NCBI GenBank assembly: GCA_964577805.1
Contig: CAZOAG010000002.1
Coordinates: 62,001 to 126,000 of the forward strand
Reading direction: 5' to 3'
Length of the DNA: 64,000 bases
From: CAZPRW01 sp964577805
GTDB taxonomy: Bacteria > Verrucomicrobiota > Verrucomicrobiia > Opitutales > JAIRKQ01
The notes under the pieces were generated by a model. The model was not told the origin of the DNA, made no database searches, and was given only the letters and a program-made list of their open reading frames with translations. The stretch's first letter is position 1. Each line of letters begins with the position of its first letter. A program made the position numbers and the translations under genes. This document shows, piece after piece, positions 37,153-46,748 of the stretch.

Positions 37153-39906
37153 CTAATTAGCTGGTTGAGGATTGTCAGTAATGTTGTCCATTTTACGCAT
37201 GCCTATCATACCAATAGCACCAGCGCCTGCTGTCAAGAAAGCAGCCCATCCTCCTGTTAAAAGTGTGGTTGCAAAAATTCCTCCTACTGTTGCCGTACCA
37301 ACCAGTCCCTTTTTAAGTGTAGTTAGCCATGATGACTGTCCTTGTATTTTCGATCCTTCTATGATTTTTTCCATTTCATTCAACGCTTGTGCCATTCCTT
37401 CTATTATCCCTTGAGCTTTTTCATTCTGGTCGACAAGTTCTGTCTTGCACTTTTCAGCAGCTTGCAGTTGTTTGTCCATATCCTCATTGACTGCTTTCAG
37501 TTTGCCAATGTTTTCATTTTGCTGTTGAATTGTCGTTTTTGCAGTTTCAAGATCTTGGCTTAATCCTTGATTGATTTGTTTGGCATCATCTAGTTCTTTT
37601 TGCATGGTTTCGATTTTTGCCTTGCTGTCTTTTTCTAGTTTTTCGATAGATTGTTTTTGCGACTCAATTTTTCCAGTCAGTGCATGTATCCGATTTTTAG
37701 CATTCTTTTGAAGATTTTTCGCTTTTTTTACAACTTGTGACAATCTATTATTGCTTTCTACAAATTCTTGTTGCGCTGTTGTGGCTTCTGTTGTTAATTT
37801 CAGAATTTGTTCTGACAATATACGTCTTTGCTCTTTGCTATTTTCGGATAACTGCTCCAATTCTTGCCGTTTTTGTTTTATTACATTATCTTTTGCTTTC
37901 AGATCTTGTTGTTGTTTTTCGAGTTTTTCTTTATTGCTATCAATTTCTTTTTGCAGTTTCGTTTGTATTAGTTGTGAGTTTTCTTGTATTTTTTGTTTTT
38001 CTTGCTCAAGCTTTTTTTGTTTTGCTTTGAATTCCAACTTCTGTTTGATCATTTGATCTTGCTGATCTTTAATTTTATTTTCTTGTTGAGCTATAGTGCT
38101 TTTCGCTGTGTCTATTTGGTTACTCAATTCTGCAATTTTCTTTTCCGCTGCTTCACGTTCTGTAGCAATTTTTGTTTGTACTTCTGCAATATCACTTACT
38201 AATTTTACACTCAAGTCACCTAGTATTTTTTGTACTTTTGCTGTATTTTTGTTAATTGTTGCTAGCGCGTTCTCCAAAGTGTCATTTTTTAGCATTTCTG
38301 CCATTTTTTCTCTGTCTGTTATTTTTACTGACAGGTCTGCGATTTCTGATAATAATTCTTGCACTTTATCGAGTTCCGTTTTGGCATATTTACTTATTTC
38401 TGTAAGCTTTTCTTCACCACCCTTAATGCCTTTGATGTGATTAACTATTTGATTTGTTGTTTTTTGTTGTTCATTAAATTGTGCATGCAATTGATCAATC
38501 GATTCTTTTTGTCCATTAATCAATGTTTCAAAACATCCATAACATTCTTCTACTTGCGTTTTTAAAGCAGCATTGTTTTGCATTTCTAATGCAAGTTCTT
38601 TTTGAACTGCTTGTAATTGCTCTGCAGTCAACTTGAGCTGGCTGTCCTTTTGGTCAATTTCCAACTTCTGTGATTTTATTTTGATTTCGAGGCACGCTTT
38701 TTCGTCTTCTTGCAGTTTGATTTGCTGATTTAATTCAGTTATTTCATTTTCTTTTTCTTTCAATTTAGCATCTGCAAGTTGTTTTTGGCTTTGTAATTTT
38801 TCTGCCAGTTCTTTTTGTTTTGCTAATTGGCCCTCGATATCTGCTAGTTCGCTTTTTTGCTTTTCTATATTGTCAGACAGTTCCTTGCATGTTTTTTCAC
38901 CATCGGCAATTTGCGATTTCAATTCTGAACATTGTTCTTCATGCTGTTTTTGGAATTCATTTAATTCCTTTGCCAGGTTGTCATGTTTTTCTTGAAGTTC
39001 TTTTTCTCTCTGTTGCGCCTTGTCAATTTGCGATTTTAGCTCCCCATTATTTTTAGCTAACTTATCTACTTCAGATTTAGCTTCTTTAAGATTGCCTTTC
39101 AGACCAACAATTTCTTTTGACAAATCTTCTATTGTTTGTTCTTGTCGTTTTTGGATTTGGTCCAATTCATTCGCATACGCTTTGACTTTATTAAGTTCGT
39201 CCTTAAGCTGTTCTGTTTTAACGAAAGCAGCAACAGCGCCGACTAGAAATATTGTTCCAACGACAGCGCCAATTCCGGCTGCACCAAGAACTGTTCCTCC
39301 AATAAACCAACATGCCGCAAACAAAGTACAAGCTACAGCTAGAGCTGCGATTGTATTTTTAATGATAATTCGTCCAAATGTTGTTTCTTTGATGTGTTTA
39401 AAAAACTTATCACCCAATCCTTTTCTTTCAGATTTCTCTACAGATTCATCGTTGTTTGTTTTACCAGATTGAGTTTTGCGCGTGAAAATTTTGCCTATTG
39501 TTTCGCCTGTTGTATTCAATGTTGATTGAGTTTTTTTTGTAATGACGCATATTTCTTGTTGTGTTGCAAATGAATCTTCTGGCGTTATCGATCTGACTAT
39601 GCTTTGTTTGCTGTCAACTCCGCTACTGAATTGATCAATAGGATTTTGCGTTACAGAGCTTTCAATTGATGACATTGTTTCTGCTTGTTTGTTGGTGCCG
39701 TTAGTATGTGTCTGTTGTATTAACTCTTTGCGTTTAGCCCCTTCTGAGTCTTTGCTGTCGATGGGGACATTGTTGACACTGCTTTCTTGTTCATTAATAG
39801 GTTGAGCGTCAGATGGCTTTATCTCCTGTTGGTTTTCCAGTGGCGAATCTTTGATCGCATTTGGACCTATAATATTTTGTGATGTTATTGTTTTATCATT
39901 TGTCAT
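37153..39906 (-). CDS. long coiled-coil protein with membrane hairpins at both ends, unknown
   Basis: A 917-residue protein without a signal peptide. Residues 1-165 are polar and disordered (Ser, Gln, Asn rich). About 180-232 is a bilobed hydrophobic segment (IAALAVACTLFAACWFIGG, then AAGIGAVVGTIFLVGAVAAF). From about 235 to 865 there is one long heptad-patterned coiled coil rich in Lys, Glu and Gln. About 872-905 is a second hydrophobic pair (GTATVGGIFATTLLTGGWAA, then FLTAGAGAIGMIGM). The plan of disordered secretion-signal-like N-terminus, paired hydrophobic lobes and coiled coil resembles chlamydial inclusion-membrane proteins of the IncA kind, though it is much longer. Cytoplasmic membrane scaffolds are an alternative. 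No domain is recognised. Confidence 0.7.
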   Translation of the reverse strand: MTNDKTITSQNIIGPNAIKDSPLENQQEIKPSDAQPINEQESSVNNVPIDSKDSEGAKRKELIQQTHTNGTNKQAETMSSIESSVTQNPIDQFSSGVDSKQSIVRSITPEDSFATQQEICVITKKTQSTLNTTGETIGKIFTRKTQSGKTNNDESVEKSERKGLGDKFFKHIKETTFGRIIIKNTIAALAVACTLFAACWFIGGTVLGAAGIGAVVGTIFLVGAVAAFVKTEQLKDELNKVKAYANELDQIQKRQEQTIEDLSKEIVGLKGNLKEAKSEVDKLAKNNGELKSQIDKAQQREKELQEKHDNLAKELNEFQKQHEEQCSELKSQIADGEKTCKELSDNIEKQKSELADIEGQLAKQKELAEKLQSQKQLADAKLKEKENEITELNQQIKLQEDEKACLEIKIKSQKLEIDQKDSQLKLTAEQLQAVQKELALEMQNNAALKTQVEECYGCFETLINGQKESIDQLHAQFNEQQKTTNQIVNHIKGIKGGEEKLTEISKYAKTELDKVQELLSEIADLSVKITDREKMAEMLKNDTLENALATINKNTAKVQKILGDLSVKLVSDIAEVQTKIATEREAAEKKIAELSNQIDTAKSTIAQQENKIKDQQDQMIKQKLEFKAKQKKLEQEKQKIQENSQLIQTKLQKEIDSNKEKLEKQQQDLKAKDNVIKQKRQELEQLSENSKEQRRILSEQILKLTTEATTAQQEFVESNNRLSQVVKKAKNLQKNAKNRIHALTGKIESQKQSIEKLEKDSKAKIETMQKELDDAKQINQGLSQDLETAKTTIQQQNENIGKLKAVNEDMDKQLQAAEKCKTELVDQNEKAQGIIEGMAQALNEMEKIIEGSKIQGQSSWLTTLKKGLVGTATVGGIFATTLLTGGWAAFLTAGAGAIGMIGMRKMDNITDNPQPAN

Positions 39907-40343
39907 ATTCTTATATGAGAAATTGTATGTGTTGATTGGTCATTGTCAAATATTTTACATATTTTTGTGAATAGCATGTTGGTTACGTTTGTGTCATTGT
40001 ATAGCAGTTGTGCCGATATTATGCCTTAATATGGGATATTCTGCTTTTCCCTTGCTTAATTATGGTCGTTGTATTTTCTGCTGATTATGTGGTTTCAGAT
40101 AGATGCTGGATTGTCAGAAGCAGTATGTATGGCAGTTGTTGAGTGTGGGCGGGATGGTAGTAAATTCATGCCGGATATTCGTCCGGCAGACCAACGATTC
40201 GGTGATTTTCAAGCAAATGGAGTGTTGTGACGTGTTAATCGGCGCTTGCATAATTAATTTTTCCATTGTTTTATATGATCTACTTGGCTACATGTAGTCA
40301 TACAAATATGCCTTAAAAAACAATGAAAGTCATCGCATTATTG
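39907..40343. other. spacer holding partial argS copy
   Basis: Apart from the argS-like fragment at 40043-40230 nothing gene-like is seen. Confidence 0.5.
40043..40230 (+). pseudogene. partial duplicate of argS 5' end
   Basis: Starting with the upstream GCTTTTCCCTTGCTTAATTA this stretch matches the leader and first 47 codons of argS (42361-42542) almost base for base. The copy reads MWFQIDAGLSEAVCMAVVEC, then a diverged five-residue patch, then PADQRFGDFQANGVL and a TGA stop at 40228. It is in the same orientation as argS and the metalloprotease gene lies between the two. It is a truncated duplicate that cannot encode a working synthetase. Confidence 0.9.
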
Positions 40344-42245
40344 TTAATTCAGCACGCTCAGTCCAAAATTAAAAATACCAATGGTTGCTTTGTTAATTAG
40401 TGCAGTAATGCAATTCCACACTGAACCTATAAGGCTATTATTCGAACTTTGGGATAGATCATTAAGTTTGTCAAAATGATGTGGTAGTGTGGTATTCATT
40501 AGTGTTAATGTTCCATTTGTCATTCGGCAGAAATTAGGTTGATGTCGTTTGTTGTTTTCTGTATTTAAGAGCTCCAAATATCCTTTGTTTGTAGCGTAAT
40601 GATATCCTATTGGCGGTGGTGGCAACACTGTATTGCTGTCTATTTTTACTGCAATAGTATCGTACTTTGTTGATCCAACGCGGACACAGACTGTGCCTCC
40701 TAAATCGCTAACAATGATATCGAATTTTTCTGGATAACCAGAGCACCAGTTACATTTTTTGTCTGATAGTATATCACAACTTTTAGCATATCCAGCTGGC
40801 AAAAATCCTTTTTGCTGAATTATTGGTGCGAAATCTGGCCCTCCAAATTCATAATACAATCGCCAAAGACGTTCGTCTTTAATATAATCAAATGGATTTG
40901 CATTCGGTTCTATCTTTCCCTGTTCTGTCTCTTTCGGTTCTAAACAGCATAATACAAGTGAAGAAAATTCTGCTATGTATTCTTCGTAATTGGTCAATGC
41001 ATATGTACTAATTTGCGATAGTATTGCATAGATTATATCGTCATGTCCTTGCAATATCTTTGACAGGTCTTTTTTGCCAAGTGTGTTATCGGTGTGTATT
41101 GCACCAACAGCACTACGTGCATGATGCGTATTTTCATGATGAAAAAGCAAATGTAATATATTAAAATCTGGATATGACAATTTATTGACTAATTTGGCAG
41201 GAAATGACATGACGCTAGAATTTATCATTATGCCATCAAAATCATATGAGATGCCAGCAGGATTATATTTGCTGTACTCGAACTCTGTCACAAATAATGG
41301 AGTTGTCATGCCTAAAGATATAGCAAATTGTGCGGCTGGCAATATTCCATCAGCAAGTTTCTTATCTTTAAATGCACAGAATATGCCGAGTTGTTTAAAT
41401 TCATCGACATATTGTTGTGGCGTATTGGATGTCAGATGAAAATCACTAGACGTTGTGCCATTAGTTAGCAATGAGCCTTGTGCGACATTAAAACGACTGT
41501 CATCTTTGAAATAGGAAGTATCATATTTGTGTAGTTGGAATAATCTTGTGCATAATTCAGTCCCTTTGTTGAAATTAGCCAACGGCAAATATAAAAGATG
41601 TTTGCACAAGTCATAGCTGTTTGAAAGACAATTTGCAATACTTTTCTTTTGTTCATCGAAAGACTTGGCATTTACTACATAGAAGAATTTGCTTAGAATG
41701 ATAATTCCTAGCTCTCCATATAATGCATATGCTTTGTCTTCGCCGGAAGACAGTCTGAGATTCTCTACTTTTTCATTAGCATCAATTATTTCTTGGTCTG
41801 TCAATTTTATTATAAAACTCTCTGTTTCTGTAGTGTTGACTGCTATTCCTCCATTGAGCAAGTCGTCTGCAACAATACGCATGCTGGCAAAACTGTTCCT
41901 GATGTTGTCTGAATTTGGAATGCATTGTGAATTGTATGGAATTTTGTTAATTTCTGCAAATTTTTCAAATTTGAAGTCAAGACCGGCGAAATGTTCTTCG
42001 CATATGGATGCTGCTGCGTTTAATTGATCGTTGTTAGGTTCTTCTGTTAGCAGATTTATAGTGTCTATTTCACCCGTTTTAACATCATATTTGACCATAG
42101 ATTTTGTCTTGACCTGTGGTTGTGATTCGCTCATTTGTTGGCTGTTCTCAGCATTTTGTATGGTATGTCCAAAATTGTCATTGCTGGATCGAATATTTCT
42201 GTCGGCTCCCACGGGTGTGGAGCTAATTGTCTTGGTGCTTGTCAT
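40344..42245 (-). CDS. putative secreted zinc metalloprotease (HExxH), copy B
   Basis: A 633-residue paralogue of the gene at 23625. The first 75 residues are polar and Ser/Thr/Gln rich (a plausible export signal, no classical signal peptide). The helical middle aligns with copy A (for example GEDKAYALYGELG and ILPAAQFAISLGM). HENTHH at residues 370-375 is the HExxH zinc motif, followed about 50 residues on by YEEYIAEFSSL. Copy B lacks the acidic repeat of copy A and has an extra C-terminal tail ending in a hydrophobic stretch (SVWNCITALINKATIGIFNF). A 174-bp block after the zinc site is nearly identical in DNA to copy A. It is inserted between a partial and a full argS. Confidence 0.65.
   Translation of the reverse strand: MTSTKTISSTPVGADRNIRSSNDNFGHTIQNAENSQQMSESQPQVKTKSMVKYDVKTGEIDTINLLTEEPNNDQLNAAASICEEHFAGLDFKFEKFAEINKIPYNSQCIPNSDNIRNSFASMRIVADDLLNGGIAVNTTETESFIIKLTDQEIIDANEKVENLRLSSGEDKAYALYGELGIIILSKFFYVVNAKSFDEQKKSIANCLSNSYDLCKHLLYLPLANFNKGTELCTRLFQLHKYDTSYFKDDSRFNVAQGSLLTNGTTSSDFHLTSNTPQQYVDEFKQLGIFCAFKDKKLADGILPAAQFAISLGMTTPLFVTEFEYSKYNPAGISYDFDGIMINSSVMSFPAKLVNKLSYPDFNILHLLFHHENTHHARSAVGAIHTDNTLGKKDLSKILQGHDDIIYAILSQISTYALTNYEEYIAEFSSLVLCCLEPKETEQGKIEPNANPFDYIKDERLWRLYYEFGGPDFAPIIQQKGFLPAGYAKSCDILSDKKCNWCSGYPEKFDIIVSDLGGTVCVRVGSTKYDTIAVKIDSNTVLPPPPIGYHYATNKGYLELLNTENNKRHQPNFCRMTNGTLTLMNTTLPHHFDKLNDLSQSSNNSLIGSVWNCITALINKATIGIFNFGLSVLN
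40785..40958 (-). repeat. near-identical block shared with protease copy A
   Basis: 173 of 174 bases match 24843-25016 (reverse complement). The flanking sequence of the two genes is far more diverged. The block codes for LVLCCLEPKETEQG and onwards to LPAGYA. Confidence 0.95.
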
Positions 42246-42401
42246 AAATTCAACGCCAGTGTGCTAAATGTCCGACGTTAGTCAATGTTAATTTAAATTC
42301 TCATGTTAAGTTGAACTGCTTGTTGCTGCAAATTAATAGCTGTATTGCTATGCCCATGCTTTTTCCTTGCTTAATTGTGGTCGTTGTATTTTCTGCTGAT
42401 C

Positions 42402-44141
42402 ATGTGGTTTCAGATAGATGCTGGATTGTCAGAAGCAGTACGTATGGCAGCTGCTGAATGTGGAATATCTAATGACGCATTCATGCCGGATGTTCATCCG
42501 GCAGACCAACGATTCGGTGATTTTCAAGCAAATGGAGTGCTTCAATATGCGAAACTATCACATTCTAACCCGCGTACATTGGCAGAACAAATAGCATCAG
42601 TGTTGAATAAGATGCCGGCAATTCAAGGGAAAGTTATTGTTGATATTGCAGGCCCTGGGTTCATAAATTTTACATTGTCGAATGAGTTTTTGACAGAATG
42701 GATGTCGACGTATTCATCAGAACAAGATTTTCAAAGTGCAGCAATATGTCAGTTTAGCGGTCATACTGTAGTCATAGATTATTCATCGCCAAATACAGCT
42801 AAACAAATGCATGTCGGACATTTGCGTTCAATGAATATTGGTGATGCTATTTATCGTTTGTTGAAGTTTTGTGGTGCGAATGTCATTCGAGATAATCATG
42901 TAGGGGATTGGGGAACACAGTTTGGAATACTGATAATGGCAATAAAACAGCAGTCGATTCCAGTAGAATCATTGTCATTGGAACATATCGAAGTATTGTA
43001 TCAACAAGGAACACAGCTCACAAAGGATGATCCAGAAACATTATCAATTGCACGGAAGGAATTAGTAGATCTGCAAAATGGGGATCCCGAAAATGTCCAT
43101 ATTTGGAAAACAATAAATAAAATTTCGCAAGAAGCATTTGATGAAATTTATTCACTTGCTGGTGTTTCGTTTGATTATACGTTAGGAGAGTCATTTTATC
43201 GCGATAAAGTACAACAGGTCTATCAAGAGCTGACAGAATGTGGTATCGCAAAAGAAGATAATGGTGCATTATGTGTTTTTCATCCAGAACATGAACGATT
43301 TGCCGCACAACCATTTATCATTCGAAAAGCAGATGGCGCGTCAAATTATGCGACTACTGATTTGGCAACAGTTTATTATCGCACAGATACATTCCATGCA
43401 GATGATATTATTTATGTCACCGATGGTAGACAACAGGACCATTTTCAACAACTGTTTATGACGGTAGAAAAATGGTATTCTGCGTATAATCGCGTATGCC
43501 CAACATTGCACCATGTATGGTTTGGAACAATTTTAGGAGAAGATGGGAAAGCAATAAAAACACGGTCTGGCACACCAATAAAGCTGAAAGAATTATTCGA
43601 TGAATCAATACGTCGTGCTAGGATGGTTGTTGACGAAAAGAACCCATCATTGCCTGAGGAAGAGCGACAACATATTGCAAATGTATTGGGAATTGATGCT
43701 GTAAAATACGTGGATTTATCATCAAATCGTACAAGTGATTATGTTTTTTCATGGGATAAAATGTTATCATTTGATGGAAACACTGCAGCATATTTATTGT
43801 ATACAATTGCTCGTATACGGTCAGTATTGAAGAAATGCCATGAAAGACAAGAAACTCAATTGGTCAGCACGTTGTCTACCGACAGTGAACGTGCGTTAGC
43901 AAGAAAACTGACATATTTCCCAATTGTGCTCGCGCAAGCAATATCTGATTTAAGACCACATTATTTGTGTACATATTTGTTTGAATTGACGTGTGAATAT
44001 TCTGTGTTTTACAATAATGATAGGATCATTGGTGTTGACAGTGATGTAATGTCACGTCGCGTTATGTTAACAGAACGAACATTAATGATTCTTGAAATTG
44101 GAATGCGATTACTAGGCCTGGAAACATTGGAAAGGATGTAA
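42402..44141 (+). CDS. argS: arginyl-tRNA synthetase
   Basis: Charges tRNA-Arg. The 579-residue product starts at the ATG at 42402 (MWFQIDAGLSEAV), supported by the matching ATG in the duplicate fragment. The N-terminal Add-1 tRNA-contact domain occupies about 1-110. SSPNTAKQMHVGHLRSMNIGD near 122 is the HIGH-type class I motif (HVGH). DNHVGDWGTQFGILI near 160 is ArgRS-specific, and the alpha-helical anticodon domain fills the last 120 residues, ending with the usual GL(E)TLERM. No KMSKS lysine motif, as is common in ArgRS. The stop lies one base before prfB, so the two are cotranscribed. Confidence 0.96.
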   Translation: MWFQIDAGLSEAVRMAAAECGISNDAFMPDVHPADQRFGDFQANGVLQYAKLSHSNPRTLAEQIASVLNKMPAIQGKVIVDIAGPGFINFTLSNEFLTEWMSTYSSEQDFQSAAICQFSGHTVVIDYSSPNTAKQMHVGHLRSMNIGDAIYRLLKFCGANVIRDNHVGDWGTQFGILIMAIKQQSIPVESLSLEHIEVLYQQGTQLTKDDPETLSIARKELVDLQNGDPENVHIWKTINKISQEAFDEIYSLAGVSFDYTLGESFYRDKVQQVYQELTECGIAKEDNGALCVFHPEHERFAAQPFIIRKADGASNYATTDLATVYYRTDTFHADDIIYVTDGRQQDHFQQLFMTVEKWYSAYNRVCPTLHHVWFGTILGEDGKAIKTRSGTPIKLKELFDESIRRARMVVDEKNPSLPEEERQHIANVLGIDAVKYVDLSSNRTSDYVFSWDKMLSFDGNTAAYLLYTIARIRSVLKKCHERQETQLVSTLSTDSERALARKLTYFPIVLAQAISDLRPHYLCTYLFELTCEYSVFYNNDRIIGVDSDVMSRRVMLTERTLMILEIGMRLLGLETLERM

Positions 44142-44142
44142 T

Positions 44143-45273
44143 ATGCAAGAGCTGTCAGAATTGGTTGTCGCTGTCAAAAAAATCGATGAAAGAATATTGG
44201 TTTTATCAAGATTTCTACGTGTTAAAGAAGCAGAACAAGAAATTTCAAAATTGGAGAATGAAATGTCTGCTCCAGATTTTTGGAATAATCCGGAACAAGC
44301 CAAGGAAATTGGTGCACAATTACACCAATTGAAAGAAAAAGTGGCTGGTATGGGTCGATTATTACAGTCAGCTGATGATGTTCATGTTCTATTAGAATTT
44401 GCAGAGTCCGATGCAGAAAACACAGAATATTTGCAGGAGGCAGAAATGTTGATCAATTCTATCGCACATGAACTTGATCAATTGGAATTATCGTCATATT
44501 TGAATGGCAAACATGATCATTGCAATGCAATTTTGAGCATCCATGCCGGTGCTGGTGGTACTGAATCATGTGATTGGGCAGATATGTTATTGCGCATGTA
44601 TACTCGATGGGCAGAACGTATGGGATATCATTTTGAAATTCAGGATATTCAAGCGGGGGAAGAAGCAGGGATCAGTAGCGCAACAGTACATATTGCTGGT
44701 GAAAATGCATATGGATATGCCAAGTCAGAACGTGGTGTGCATCGCTTGGTACGAATTAGTCCATTTGATTCCAATAAACGGCGTCATACGTCATTTTGTT
44801 CTGTTGATGTTATTGCTGAAATCGAAGATGATAAGGACATTGAGATTCGTGATGAGGATATTCGGATTGATACTTACCGCGCTAGTGGAGCTGGTGGTCA
44901 ACATGTCAACAGGACAGAGTCTGCTATACGGATTACGCATTTGGCGACAGGTATTGTTGTAACGTGTCAAAATGAACGTTCCCAGCATAAGAACAAAGAA
45001 TCTGCGATGAAAACATTGCGATCGAAATTATACGAAAAAATGGAAGATGAAAAACGATCTGCGATGGAAAAATTTTATGGACCGAAGGGAGAAATTGGGT
45101 GGGGAAATCAAATCAGGAGTTATGTTTTTCAGCCATACCAAATGGTTAAGGACCTTCGCACTGGGACAGAATCTGGCAATTTACAAGATGTAATGGATGG
45201 AGATATTGACATTTTCATCTCATCATGGTTGAAAGCAGGTTGCCCAATGACTCGCCGAACGAATGTAGAGTGA
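44143..45273 (+). CDS. prfB: peptide chain release factor 2, no programmed frameshift
   Basis: RF2 reads UAA and UGA and releases the peptide. The 376-residue product has the codon-recognition tripeptide SPF in LVRISPFDSNKRRHTSF near residue 205 and the catalytic GGQ in GAGGQHVNRTES near 250. The C-terminus KGEIGWGNQIRSYVFQPYQM (then VKDLRTG) is the long-insert RF2 form. Most bacteria have an in-frame UGA near codon 25 of prfB that autoregulates by frameshifting; here the region reads straight through LVLSRFLRVKEAEQEISKL without a stop. It follows argS after one base. Confidence 0.96.
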   Translation: MQELSELVVAVKKIDERILVLSRFLRVKEAEQEISKLENEMSAPDFWNNPEQAKEIGAQLHQLKEKVAGMGRLLQSADDVHVLLEFAESDAENTEYLQEAEMLINSIAHELDQLELSSYLNGKHDHCNAILSIHAGAGGTESCDWADMLLRMYTRWAERMGYHFEIQDIQAGEEAGISSATVHIAGENAYGYAKSERGVHRLVRISPFDSNKRRHTSFCSVDVIAEIEDDKDIEIRDEDIRIDTYRASGAGGQHVNRTESAIRITHLATGIVVTCQNERSQHKNKESAMKTLRSKLYEKMEDEKRSAMEKFYGPKGEIGWGNQIRSYVFQPYQMVKDLRTGTESGNLQDVMDGDIDIFISSWLKAGCPMTRRTNVE

Positions 45274-45504
45274 TTGGAAATCTAGAACATTATTATTGTT
45301 TCAAATGCAAAATGCCAGTGATGTACTTTTGATTATTGAGTGATGCATGCAATAATTTCTTTTGAAAATTTATGCAATAGTACATATGACGTGGAGAAGG
45401 TTCTGTTGGTTGTTCAATTTTTGGTAAAATCATAGGTCGAATATTAAAACACGAATATCCAGACATGTGCGTTAGGATATATTTGCAATAATTGCTGAGA
45501 TATT

Positions 45505-46745
45505 TTATTCGTTGGTTAATTCCTTTAATCGCGTCACGATATCTCGTGCACGCTTTTCCCATGTGTTTTGTTGGGCATAATGGTATAACTTATCTTGAAT
45601 ATCTTGGTCTTTTCCTAACTGAATTGCTTTGTCGACGTTTTTGATAAATTCATCTGATGATTGTGATACCAATACTCCTTCATATCCATAACATTCTTGC
45701 AGGTCTTTTGTTGCAACTACAGGTTTTTTCATTGCCATGTATTCAAACAATTTTACCGGAGACGTTGCTTTGGCAATTTCTCCTCTTAGGAACGGAATGA
45801 TGCAACAGTCGAAGTGTATGCCGTATGACGCTAATATGTCATAATTTTTTTGGGCCAAGAAAATATACATTGTCCCTGATTTTTAATTTCTTTAATGCTC
45901 CACCGCAGTCTACACCAATATATACAAAATTGTACTCTGGTCGTTGTTGATGTAATGCGTCAAGTAGGTCATAATTTAACCAAGTGGCAATGGCTCCGTG
46001 GTATCCGACAATTGGTCGCTTTTCAGCAACTATTTTTGCCAGGTCATCTGGAATTTGTGCATCATTTTTTACTAGCCAATCTTCAAGAACTACACCATTT
46101 TGATTTAAGAGAACACTCTTTGCAGGGAATCGTGCAGCCATGCTGTCGTACAAATTTTTGGCTGTTGCAACAATTAAGGTAGGAGATATTTTTTCTAGAT
46201 TATTGTAGCGTTCCAATTGCACTGAAACATTTCCAGATATGTCAGGATGAATTTCGTCAAGTAATTCATATATGACATGAAAATTGTTGTTTGGTCGCGA
46301 TTTTTCATTTGCCTGATATGAGTTTTTTTGGCAGATAATGTCTGCTGCATCTGATGCAGACAATGCATTTAAATAGAAACATGCTTTTGGTGATTGTACT
46401 CTTTTGTCTAATATCCATTGTAGGTTAACCAGATAAAGGTTGTCTGTGATTTTTTTGCATGTCAAACAATGTTCGTCTGTGTAAAACACGAAATGTCCAA
46501 GTTTCGCAAATTGTATAGCCAATTGTTGTGGCCTTTGGGACATGATATAGTTGAAAGGTATGGTATCAAAAACAAAGCATATATCGTTGGCTCCACTATA
46601 CAAATCAAGAAACCGTTTAAATTCTTTTCGAAAAATTATTTTAGATTTGTTTGGTAAGACACTTGGTCAATGCACTGCGTGATTGACGACGAAGATGTTT
46701 AAATGGTATCCAGAATGTTAGTATTTTTGCTATTCGAGAGTACAT
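45505..46745 (-). pseudogene. glycosyltransferase gene with two frameshifts
   Basis: Three pieces of one gene lie in order on the minus strand. Codons from ATG 46745 give MYSRIAKILTFWIPFKHLRR, a leader often seen on polysaccharide enzymes, and stop at 46641. A second frame runs from about 46680 to 45839 (SKIIFRKEFKRFLDLYSGAN, then the GT-B acceptor-like domain with QRPQQLAIQFAKLGH and VGYHGAIATWLNYDLLDALH). A third covers the end (FLRGEIAKATSPVKLFEYMA, the GT-4 donor-binding end). The second break is at a run of seven As (T7 at 45845-45851 on plus); six would restore the frame. The gene directly follows wecB, as in surface polysaccharide clusters. Confidence 0.75.
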
Positions 46746-46748
46746 AAT

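Noticed and set aside
37737..38440. Several hydrophobic plus-strand frames
   Set aside because: They are the antisense of the Lys/Glu/Gln-rich coiled coil; complementary codons give Phe and Leu runs.
45293..45562. 89-codon minus-strand frame after the broken glycosyltransferase
   Set aside because: Overlaps the end of the glycosyltransferase in another frame and has no recognisable pattern.
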